Shown piece after piece: positions 14,869-21,599 of a DNA stretch of 22,247 nucleotides. Made by a program: the position numbers and the translations under genes. The stretch comes from Benthortus sp964440495. GTDB lineage: Archaea > Thermoproteota > Nitrososphaeria_A > Caldarchaeales > Wolframiiraptoraceae. Below the pieces are notes generated by a model. It was not told the DNA's origin, ran no database searches, and worked only from the letters and a program-made list of their open reading frames with translations. The DNA lies in the NCBI GenBank assembly GCA_964440495.1, contig CAYTSD010000020.1:1-22247 (forward strand), given 5' to 3'. Each line of letters opens with the position of its first letter. Within the stretch, counting starts at the first letter, position 1.

Positions 14869-15829
14869 CTGGGATGTAGGGGCTTCCATTATCCCATAAC
14901 CCGACCCTGAGTCCAAGCCCTTCGACAAGCCTCCGAGCCTCGGCCTCAACCCTCCTCGGAACAATCAGGAGAACCCCACCCTCTCTCCCATCCTCTCTAC
15001 AGAGAGCCTCACCAACCCTCTCGAGGGGCTGGAGATGCGCGCCATAGATTCTATAGGTCTCCCGGATGACTACTAGACCCCTATCATCAACCTCTATTAG
15101 GCCTCCTGAGGAGACGAAGTGTCCCACAGGGTTTCTCAAGATGTTTGGATAGGGTTCGCCGAGTAGAAGCTTCTCCGACAGCCTTGGAATCTTCTCCGAG
15201 TCTAGGAGGTGGCGGGTGTTGAGGTTGAGGATTAGTTGGGCCTGAAGCCTCGGAACCTCTCTGAGAAGACTATGGAACGCCTTAAGCCCCTCACCTCTCA
15301 GAAGCGCTCCATCCCCCCGGTCATAGGTCTTTATGGGAACCACGGCGAGAGCATTACCTGAAGCTTCAAGAATCGCATGCGCCACACCTTCAGCGCTCGC
15401 ACCAAGCTCCTGAGACTTAGTGGTTGTTGGGAAATCCTGGAACCTGTACCAGATTTCTCGGCTTGCTTCGGCTAGTTTTTCAGCCTCTTCCGGTGGGAGG
15501 CTCTTGGCCTTCTCCCTAAGCTTCCTAAGTCTCTCTAGGTCGCTGGGGCTGACGTTGACCCTTGCGAGGACGGCTAGGTAGTCTTGGTCTACCCTCTCTC
15601 CCTCATACTCTCTGAAGCCGAGGCCTCTGAGAATGATGGCCGCTGCGAATGGGCCGCAGAAGTTCTCCTTCTGGTCAAGCTCCACGAGATACTCTCTATG
15701 AATTTCATGATAGTGTGGGGTAAGGTAGAGTCTGACCCCCGCATCCTTTTCCTTAAGTTCCTCGACAACCTTCTCAGCGTCAACATCCTTAAGAGTCTCA
15801 AGAACCCTTACCAACTCATCCCAAGTCAT
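14846..15829 (-). CDS. Uncharacterised protein with possible papain/C39-like Cys-His site
   Basis: I do not recognise the family of this 327-residue protein. The segment DQKENFCGPFAAAIILRGLG (52-71) looks like the catalytic-cysteine helix of C39 or transglutaminase/papain-like enzymes (C58). A later block, NPVGHFVSSGGLIEVDDRG (233-251), has the His (H237) followed by acidic residues, as in the second half of such sites. Residues 100-135 are strongly charged and probably form a helical hairpin. There is no signal peptide or membrane segment, so it should be cytosolic. Its 3' end overlaps the convergent aminotransferase by 23 bp. The start is ATG 15829; no strong ribosome-binding site is visible. 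Protease, peptidase-fold acyltransferase or non-enzymatic relative are all open. Confidence 0.6.
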   Translation of the reverse strand: MTWDELVRVLETLKDVDAEKVVEELKEKDAGVRLYLTPHYHEIHREYLVELDQKENFCGPFAAAIILRGLGFREYEGERVDQDYLAVLARVNVSPSDLERLRKLREKAKSLPPEEAEKLAEASREIWYRFQDFPTTTKSQELGASAEGVAHAILEASGNALAVVPIKTYDRGDGALLRGEGLKAFHSLLREVPRLQAQLILNLNTRHLLDSEKIPRLSEKLLLGEPYPNILRNPVGHFVSSGGLIEVDDRGLVVIRETYRIYGAHLQPLERVGEALCREDGREGGVLLIVPRRVEAEARRLVEGLGLRVGLWDNGSPYIPATSQQTF

Positions 15830-15875
15830 TTCAAGCTTCCCGAATACTTGGAGGCTAATAGGTTTTCTAAATACT

Positions 15876-15884
15876 GTTAAATAT
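15876..15884 (+). promoter_or_regulatory. TATA-like promoter box for purP
   Basis: GTTAAATAT lies 26 bp before ATG 15911, again placing the predicted transcript start close to the start codon. The same 81-bp divergent spacer must also hold the promoter of the minus-strand gene starting at 15829; I see only a weak candidate, TATTTAGAAAACC, for it. Confidence 0.4.
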
Positions 15885-15910
15885 CTTCGAGGTCTAGGGA
15901 AGGGCTCGGG

Positions 15911-16969
15911 ATGCTGGAGGAAGCTAGGAGAATCGTTGAAGAATATGATTCAAGTAACTTGTCGATAGCGACCCTTGGAAGCCACTCAGCGCTCCAGATA
16001 CTTCACGGAGCACGCTTAGAGGGATTTAGAACAGCCCTGATAGTTGACTCTGGTAGAAGAAGACTCTATGAGAGATTCAATCTCGTCGACGAGTTCCTCG
16101 AAGTCGAAAGATTCTCAGATATAGGTGAGAAGGAGGCAGCGGAGATGAGGAGGCTGAACGGAATACTGATACCTCATGGAAGTCTAGTCGAGTATCTTGG
16201 CTACGAGAAACTATCAGGCCTGAGAGTACCGATATTTGGTTCAAGGGAGATAGTTAGGTGGGAGAGGGACTGGAGGCTGAAGCTCAGGCTCTTGGAGGAG
16301 GCTGGAATACCGACGCCGAGGCTCTACAACTCGCCTAAAGATGTCAAGGGTCCAGCCATGGTTAAGCTTCCTGGAGCTAAGGGCGGTAGGGGATATTTTC
16401 TTGTCTCGACTTCTGAGGAGGCTGAGAAGGGTGTTGAGAAGGCTGTTGAGTGGGGTTTGATTGAGAATCCTTCCCAAGCGATAATTCAAGAATACGTGAT
16501 AGGCGTCCCCATGTATTTCCACTACTTCTACAGCCCAATCTACAACAGGGTTGAGCTCATGGGGATGGATTTACGTTATGAGAGCAACGTGGATGGGTTG
16601 AGGAGGATTCCCCTAGAGAGGTTTAGGGTTGAGCCAAGCTTCGTCGTCGTCGGAAACATTCCCGTAATGGCTAGGGAAAGCCTCCTCCGAAAGGTTTTCG
16701 ACTACGGCGACGCATTCGTTGAGACCGTTAAACGTCTAATCCCGCCTGGAATAATAGGCCCATTCTGTTTAGAGGCGATTGTAACCGACGAGCTTGAAGT
16801 AAAGGTCTTCGAGTTCTCTGGGAGAATAGTTGCTGGAACAAACCTCTATCTCATGGGAAGCAGCTACAGTCAGCTACTCTGGGACAAGCCTATGAGCACT
16901 GGCAGGAGAATAGCCTTAGAGATTAAGCTCGCCGCCGAGAACGGAGCATTAGATGAAGTAGTCACCTAG
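15911..16969 (+). CDS. purP: PurP, formate-dependent FAICAR synthetase
   Basis: PurP makes 5-formaminoimidazole-4-carboxamide ribonucleotide from AICAR, formate and ATP, the archaeal replacement for the folate-dependent PurH transformylase step. The 352 residues match the family. The N-terminal block NLSIATLGSHSALQILHGA is the typical PurP opening that binds the nucleotide substrate. The ATP-grasp core follows: VKLPGAKGGRGYFLV (glycine-rich loop), IIQEYVIGVPMYFHYFYSP, and FCLEAIVTDELEVKVFEFSG (metal-binding Glu). The C-terminal SGRIVAGTNLYLMGSSYSQL is also characteristic. No other purine gene is adjacent. It starts at ATG 15911 behind a TATA-like box. PurP homologues of unknown function exist in some archaea, but this one keeps the expected motifs. 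Confidence 0.93.
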   Translation: MLEEARRIVEEYDSSNLSIATLGSHSALQILHGARLEGFRTALIVDSGRRRLYERFNLVDEFLEVERFSDIGEKEAAEMRRLNGILIPHGSLVEYLGYEKLSGLRVPIFGSREIVRWERDWRLKLRLLEEAGIPTPRLYNSPKDVKGPAMVKLPGAKGGRGYFLVSTSEEAEKGVEKAVEWGLIENPSQAIIQEYVIGVPMYFHYFYSPIYNRVELMGMDLRYESNVDGLRRIPLERFRVEPSFVVVGNIPVMARESLLRKVFDYGDAFVETVKRLIPPGIIGPFCLEAIVTDELEVKVFEFSGRIVAGTNLYLMGSSYSQLLWDKPMSTGRRIALEIKLAAENGALDEVVT

Positions 16970-16973
16970 CAAT

Positions 16974-16983
16974 CTTTTTATCG
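16974..16983 (+). promoter_or_regulatory. TATA-like promoter box for the thioredoxin-fold/VKOR pair
   Basis: CTTTTTATCG lies 34 bp before ATG 17018. The predicted start near 17003 would leave a short leader that contains GTGAGG at 17004-17009, so this unit may use a ribosome-binding site. Confidence 0.35.
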
Positions 16984-17017
16984 TCAAGTCTTAACCCCCA
17001 TAAGTGAGGCTAAGAGG

Positions 17018-17707
17018 ATGCCTGCAAAACATCGCTGCAAGATATGTGGAAAATCCTTCAAGACGAGTAGGGCTCTCTCCCAGCACATGAAGAGCAAACA
17101 TCCCTTCAGATACTATACCCCGAGAATCGGCATCCCAGCTGGAGTAATCCTAGGGATTATAGCCTTGTTCCTAGTGTTCCCAATCCAGTCTCCGCAACCA
17201 GTGACGACCACGGCGACGACGCCCACATATACCTCAGCAGCCACCCATACAACAAGCTCTAAAACATCTAACCTACCTAAAGCTCCAGACTTCACCCTAA
17301 CAGTAATAGATGAGCTTGGAGTCAAAAATGAACGTGTAAAGTTATCCGACTTCAAAGGCGAGCCAGTCTTCCTCGAATTCATCTCTCCAACATGCCCACA
17401 CTGTGAAAGGATGACCCCCACAGTTAAGAAGCTTTACGAAAAGTATGGCAATAAGGTTGTCTTCCTCTCAGTCATGGTAAGCTATAACGAGAAAACAGAT
17501 GAGTTGTGCTCAAAGCTTATCAGCGAGCATAGGGTTAGCTGGATTCACCTAGTTGACAGAGACCTGAAGGTCTTCAAAGCCTATGGAGTTGAGGGAACAC
17601 CGACCTACGTGATAATAGATTCGGAGCACAGAATAGTTAAAAAGCTCGTAGGCGAACAACCTGAGAGCGCGTTAGATAATGCTTTGAAGCGGGTGACCCA
17701 TAGTTGA
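17018..17707 (+). CDS. C2H2 zinc finger, membrane anchor and extracytoplasmic thioredoxin-like domain
   Basis: This 229-residue protein has three parts. Residues 7-28 form a classical C2H2 finger (C7-x2-C10-x12-H23-x4-H28). Residues 38-55 are a hydrophobic membrane helix, followed by a Thr/Ser-rich linker to about residue 86. Residues 87-229 are a TlpA/AhpC-type thioredoxin fold with active site CPHC (126-129) and cis-proline loop GTPTY (193-197). Basic residues lie before the helix, so the finger should be cytosolic and the redox domain outside. It is translationally coupled to the VKOR gene (stop and start overlap), so the two probably form a disulfide-forming relay in which VKOR reoxidises the CPHC site. 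The redox roles are well founded by family; the role of the zinc finger is unknown. Confidence 0.85.
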   Translation: MPAKHRCKICGKSFKTSRALSQHMKSKHPFRYYTPRIGIPAGVILGIIALFLVFPIQSPQPVTTTATTPTYTSAATHTTSSKTSNLPKAPDFTLTVIDELGVKNERVKLSDFKGEPVFLEFISPTCPHCERMTPTVKKLYEKYGNKVVFLSVMVSYNEKTDELCSKLISEHRVSWIHLVDRDLKVFKAYGVEGTPTYVIIDSEHRIVKKLVGEQPESALDNALKRVTHS

Positions 17708-18102
17708 GGAGAGGGATTCCTCTTCTCTGTATAGGGTTAGGTGTCGTCGGCCTCATAGTAAGCCTATACCTCGCATACGTCTCCTCTCTTCCCTACTGTC
17801 CTCCAACACTCTCCGAATGCGACGTCGTAGTAACAAGCGAATACGCCTACATCGACGGCGTCTCAGTCGCCCTGCTTGGAGCAGCGTGGTTCATAGTTGC
17901 GATAGTGTTCTCCGCCGCCTGCCTCTTCAGAAAGATTTTCGGAAAGATTTTGTTTGTCTGGGGACTTCTCGGAGTAGCTGGCGTAGGCTACCTAGTCTAC
18001 ATAGAGATAGGCGTCTTACATGCAATATGTCTTTACTGCACTGTGGCTCATGTCCTTGGGTTGGCGATTACCGCTGCATCCATCTTCATGATTAGGGGTT
18101 AG
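17704..18102 (+). CDS. VKOR-family membrane disulfide oxidoreductase
   Basis: Vitamin K epoxide reductase homologues in prokaryotes pass electrons from DsbA-like thioredoxin proteins to quinones, keeping them oxidised. The 132 residues contain four hydrophobic helices (about 5-27, 54-74, 80-103 and 105-129). The outward loop carries a cysteine pair, C32 and C39 (YCPPTLSECD), and the last helix carries the quinone-side CxxC at 109-112 (CLYC); both pairs are required. The conserved block EYAYIDGVSVALLGAAWF lies before helix 2. The start is TTG 17704, overlapping the TGA of the thioredoxin-fold gene, so synthesis of the two is coupled. The 3' end overlaps the convergent XPF gene by 4 bp. Assignment is secure. 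Confidence 0.93.
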   Translation: MRRGIPLLCIGLGVVGLIVSLYLAYVSSLPYCPPTLSECDVVVTSEYAYIDGVSVALLGAAWFIVAIVFSAACLFRKIFGKILFVWGLLGVAGVGYLVYIEIGVLHAICLYCTVAHVLGLAITAASIFMIRG

Positions 18103-18779
18103 TCTAACTCGACTCTATAGTTGACGACTTCATGGACTCGTTTAACAACCTTTACTGGTATTCTTCTTCCACCAACCTTTATCCCTGATGCCTCGCTCAG
18201 AACCTGTTCTAATTCTTGTTGGAAGAAGTTTATCACCGCTCCGAGGCTTCCGAATTTCTTGAGGAGAGCCTTGGCTGTCTCATGGCCTACGAGGCCTTCC
18301 AAAGTGTAGAGCGCCTGTTCCTCGAGGCTCATCTCCCTGCTTCTGGTTCTCAGGGGATACTCGCGGGGCTTCTTGGCCGAGCCTAGCGCCTTATCCTTCC
18401 AGGCTAGATAGGTTAGGGTTGCCTTGATGTCTGGAACAGGGATTATTGGAACACCCCACTTATTGACCACCGAGTCCATTAAAGCTAGGATTGATGCCTC
18501 ATTCCATCCCCTCTTCCTGTAGAGTGGGAGATAGCCTTCCAATAGGATTAGCTTCTCGCCCTCAAACTCCTTCATGGCCTCAAGCTGTTCCCAGAGCCTT
18601 CCCTTCAAGCTGTTCAGGAAGTCGAGAACCCTCTTCCTCTCCACTAGGGCACACCGCTCCACCCCCACAATATAGTAGTCTCCAGCGGGGAGAGGTCGAA
18701 CCTCGACCTCAACTATCTTTGAGAGCGAGTCTCTAATCTGCGGAGCCTCCGCAGCCTCCCTACTATCGATGATTATCAC
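18099..18779 (-). CDS. xpf: XPF/ERCC4-type structure-specific nuclease, helicase-less
   Basis: XPF/Mus81-family nucleases cut branched DNA such as 3' flaps and stalled forks. Using GTG 18779 the protein has 226 residues. The ERCC4 nuclease core is intact: DSRE at 5-8, GDYY at 33-36 and VERKRVLD at 46-53. Tandem helix-hairpin-helix DNA-binding motifs follow (TLEGLVGHETAKALLKKFGS). There is no helicase domain, as in the short crenarchaeal-type XPF rather than the euryarchaeal Hef. An open frame extends to 18938, but the first 53 residues are low-complexity, lie before the family N-terminus and would overlap the divergent gene at 18897. GGTTTATCC at 18825-18817 could be the TATA box. I see no clear C-terminal PCNA-binding motif, which short XPFs often have. 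Confidence 0.88.
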   Translation of the reverse strand: MIIIDSREAAEAPQIRDSLSKIVEVEVRPLPAGDYYIVGVERCALVERKRVLDFLNSLKGRLWEQLEAMKEFEGEKLILLEGYLPLYRKRGWNEASILALMDSVVNKWGVPIIPVPDIKATLTYLAWKDKALGSAKKPREYPLRTRSREMSLEEQALYTLEGLVGHETAKALLKKFGSLGAVINFFQQELEQVLSEASGIKVGGRRIPVKVVKRVHEVVNYRVELD

Positions 18780-18896
18780 GTTCAGCGCCTCGGAGACTGT
18801 CTTAGCCGGAGGAGGGGATAAACCCTTCCCTCCAAAGAGGGGAAAACACTTATTCAATAGATTGTAGGAGCCGAGGCAGCTAAGCGAGGTAGTTGG

Positions 18897-19388
18897 ATGA
18901 GCCTGAGCATGAGGGAGAGGCTCGAGCTGATGAGGCAAGGCGTAGTCAGAGGCTACATTATCCCAAGCCTAGAGGAGCGAGGCTACATGGTGAGCGGCTG
19001 GAAGAGACCCATCTCCCTCGAAGACATGATACTCAGAGAGAATGGGTGGCACCCAATCTATACACGGTTCACAAGCTGGGAAACCTATACGAGGGACAGC
19101 CCACTCTATGTTTTCTTCAACACATTCTATGGAGATGTCTACGAGAAGGCTTACAGAATCTGCTTTGTCGAGTTCCTACTCAATGTTTTGAACCTGAATC
19201 TTAAGTCGAGTTTAATCGGGACCTTCACTAGGCTTAATGTTAAGGATGGATTCTACTGGAAGCATCGTATCCCGATGGACCTAAGCTTCCCAGAGGTCTG
19301 TGTAAAGGAGATAGACTCAACCTACGATGAGCTCGTAATCCTTCTCGACAAGGAGGGGGTTCTAGAGGAGCTGAAAACCCTCGAATAG
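18897..19388 (+). CDS. Hypothetical protein upstream of atpA
   Basis: I do not recognise this 163-residue protein. It is soluble-looking, rich in aromatic residues (several Trp and Tyr between residues 35 and 75), with a charged N-terminus (MRERLELMRQ) and a probable helix near the end (ELVILLDKEGVLEELKTLE). There is no signal peptide, membrane helix or metal motif. It starts at ATG 18897, seven bases after GAGGT, and ends 59 bp before atpA on the same strand, so it may share a transcript with the ATP synthase genes. It does not look like ATP synthase subunit E, F, C, D, H or K by size or sequence. AT-rich DNA at 18848-18856 may hold its promoter. Confidence 0.65.
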   Translation: MSLSMRERLELMRQGVVRGYIIPSLEERGYMVSGWKRPISLEDMILRENGWHPIYTRFTSWETYTRDSPLYVFFNTFYGDVYEKAYRICFVEFLLNVLNLNLKSSLIGTFTRLNVKDGFYWKHRIPMDLSFPEVCVKEIDSTYDELVILLDKEGVLEELKTLE

Positions 19389-19447
19389 ACGGATGGCAAT
19401 CGATAAATGGTGCCCTCTCCCCTGCTGTGGAGAGACGTGAAAAAACT

Positions 19448-21226
19448 ATGCCTGCCAAGGGTAAGATAATCTGGGTCGCGGGCCCCGCTGTGAGAGCCGA
19501 GGGGATGATGGGGGCTAGGATGTATGAGACGGTCTATGTAGGCGAGGAGAGGCTGATAGGGGAGATAATCAAGCTTACAGGAGACATAGCCTTCATCCAA
19601 GTCTACGAGAATACAAGCGGATTGAGGCCAGGTGAACCAGTCTATGGAACCGGGCAGCCTCTCTCAGTAGCCCTCGGGCCAGGGCTTATCGGAAGCATCT
19701 ACGACGGGGTCCAGCGTCCCTTAACGGAGATCGCTAAGAGCTCTGGAGCCTTCATCAAGCGCGGGGTCCATGTCCCACCCCTTCCCCTAGATAAGAGGTG
19801 GCACTTCAAGCCTCTGGTTAAGAGAGGTGACAGGGTTGAGGCTGGAGACGTTCTCGGAGTCGTCCAAGAGACACCGCTCATCGAGTGTAAGATTATGGTT
19901 CCACCTGACAGCAAGGGTGGGGAGGTCGCCGAGATAGCTGAGGAGGGTGAATACACGCTTGAGGACACAATAGCTGTTCTCCAGAGACCAGGTGGGGAGG
20001 AAGCCGTCAAACTCTACCACCGCTGGCCTGTCAGGCGTCCAAGGCCGATAAAGAGGAGGCTGAACCCCGAGATGCCGCTTATAACGGGTCAGAGAGTCCT
20101 CGACATCTTCTTCCCTATGGCCAAGGGAGGGACCGGATGTATTCCAGGAGCCTTCGGGACTGGGAAGACCGTTCTCCTCCATCAGCTTGCCCAGTGGAGT
20201 GATACAAGGGTCGTCTTCCACATTGGGTGCGGTGAGAGGGGAAATGAGGAGTCAGAGGTCCTAACCAAGTTCCCTAAGCTGAAAGACCCCTACACTGGTA
20301 GACCGCTCATGGAACGCACCGTGCTTATCGCCAACACTAGTAACATGCCTGTCGCGGCTAGGGAGGCAAGCATCTACACCGGCGTAACTATGGCGGAGTT
20401 CTATAGAGACATGGGATACGATGTTCTGCTTGTAGCCGACTCCACGAGTAGGTGGGCTGAAGCCGTGAGGGAGATAAGTGGGAGACTTGAGGAGCTTCCA
20501 GCGGAGGAGGGATACCCAAGCTACCTAAGCTCAAGGCTCGCCGAGTTCTATGAGAGGGCTGGGAGGGTAGTCTCACTAGGGAGACCAGAGCGCGTAGGCT
20601 CGGTCACGATAGTTGGAGCCGTCTCACCCCCTGGAGGAGACTTCACCGAGCCCGTCACAACCCATACGCTTAGGTTCGTCAGAGTCTTCTGGGGGCTTGA
20701 CCCAAACCTCGCCTACAGCCGCCACTACCCAGCAGTAAACTGGATACAATCCTACAGCGCATACGTTGACTCGGTCTCAAAATGGTGGGAGGAGAATGTT
20801 GAGAGAGACTGGAGAGAGCTACGCCATGAACTCTACCAAATACTGAGAAGAGAGGATGAGCTCCTAGAGATAGTTAGGCTTCTGGGTCCAGAGGCTCTCC
20901 CCGACGACGAGAAACTAATCCTAGATGTGGCCCGGATGATTAGGGAGGGGTTCCTCCAGCAGTCGGCCTACGACCCAGTCGACACCTACTGCTCCCCCCA
21001 GAAACAGATAAAGATGCTTAAACTCTACACCAAGTTCTATAGAAGCGCCAAGTCCGCTCTCGATAGAGGGGTTCCGCTAAGAGAGATTAGGTCGATGAAG
21101 GTTATAGCCGACATCATTAGGTCGAAGTCGGCGATAAAAAATGATGAGCTCCAGAAGTTCGATGAACTTGAGAAGAGAATGGATGAAGAGTTTAGGAAGC
21201 TGACGATTGAGAGAGAGGCGGCATAG
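19448..21226 (+). CDS. atpA: A-type ATP synthase subunit A (catalytic)
   Basis: Subunit A is the catalytic subunit of the membrane-bound archaeal ATP synthase. The 592 residues fit the family. Visible blocks are the N-terminal barrel (GKIIWVAGPAVRAEGM), the non-homologous bulge region (about 110-200), the P-loop GAFGTGKT at 234-241, the catalytic GCGERGNE segment with the active-site Glu, and the Walker B-type DVLLVADSTSRWAEA, ending in a helical C-terminal domain. Archaeal P-loops here usually read GPFGSGKT; this one has Ala for Pro and Thr for Ser. ATG 19448 matches family N-termini; GTG 19427 is in frame seven codons upstream. It lies downstream of an unknown gene and 17 bp before cutA, with atpB following. 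No other subunit genes are upstream in the window. Confidence 0.97.
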   Translation: MPAKGKIIWVAGPAVRAEGMMGARMYETVYVGEERLIGEIIKLTGDIAFIQVYENTSGLRPGEPVYGTGQPLSVALGPGLIGSIYDGVQRPLTEIAKSSGAFIKRGVHVPPLPLDKRWHFKPLVKRGDRVEAGDVLGVVQETPLIECKIMVPPDSKGGEVAEIAEEGEYTLEDTIAVLQRPGGEEAVKLYHRWPVRRPRPIKRRLNPEMPLITGQRVLDIFFPMAKGGTGCIPGAFGTGKTVLLHQLAQWSDTRVVFHIGCGERGNEESEVLTKFPKLKDPYTGRPLMERTVLIANTSNMPVAAREASIYTGVTMAEFYRDMGYDVLLVADSTSRWAEAVREISGRLEELPAEEGYPSYLSSRLAEFYERAGRVVSLGRPERVGSVTIVGAVSPPGGDFTEPVTTHTLRFVRVFWGLDPNLAYSRHYPAVNWIQSYSAYVDSVSKWWEENVERDWRELRHELYQILRREDELLEIVRLLGPEALPDDEKLILDVARMIREGFLQQSAYDPVDTYCSPQKQIKMLKLYTKFYRSAKSALDRGVPLREIRSMKVIADIIRSKSAIKNDELQKFDELEKRMDEEFRKLTIEREAA

Positions 21227-21243
21227 ATGTAAGTGATGCTTCC

Positions 21244-21576
21244 ATGAGTAATCTCAGAATATTTCTGGTAACTTTTCCAGCTGATAGGGATGCTTTGAAG
21301 TGGGCTAAGAGTCTAGTTGAGAGAAAACTCGCCGCATGCGTCAACCTCCTCGAAGTAAAGTCTCTCTACTGGTGGAAGGGGAAAATAGAGGAAGCCGGAG
21401 AGAATCTTCTCTTGATTAAGACGAGTTCTGGAAAATCTGAAGAGCTGAGGAGGGTTATAGAGAGCGAGCATCCCTACAGCGTTCCAGAAATCGTTGAGCT
21501 CGAAGTCGAGAAAGTTAATCAGCCTTACCTTAGATGGGTTCTCGAAAGCATTGGAGAGGAGGGTAGGGTTAAATAA
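21244..21576 (+). CDS. cutA: CutA1-like protein
   Basis: CutA1 proteins are small, extremely stable trimers with a ferredoxin-like fold, linked to divalent metal tolerance in bacteria and otherwise of uncertain function. The 110 residues cover the whole family. The hallmark blocks are FLVTFPADRDALKWAKSLVE, RKLAACVNLLEVKSLYWWKG (with the conserved Ala-Ala-Cys-Val-Asn), ENLLLIKTSSGKSEEL and HPYSVPEIVELEV. It starts at ATG 21244, 17 bp after atpA, and ends 23 bp before atpB on the same strand, so all three should be on one transcript. There is no strong ribosome-binding site of its own, only AAGTGATG upstream. A cutA between atpA and atpB is not the usual archaeal order. Confidence 0.93.
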   Translation: MSNLRIFLVTFPADRDALKWAKSLVERKLAACVNLLEVKSLYWWKGKIEEAGENLLLIKTSSGKSEELRRVIESEHPYSVPEIVELEVEKVNQPYLRWVLESIGEEGRVK

Positions 21577-21599
21577 GGTGGAGGAGAGGTGGGCGGTGG

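Noticed and set aside
18780..18938. Upstream extension of the XPF frame to 18938.
   Set aside because: It adds 53 low-complexity residues before the family N-terminus and overlaps the divergent gene at 18897; GTG 18779 fits the ERCC4 domain boundary.
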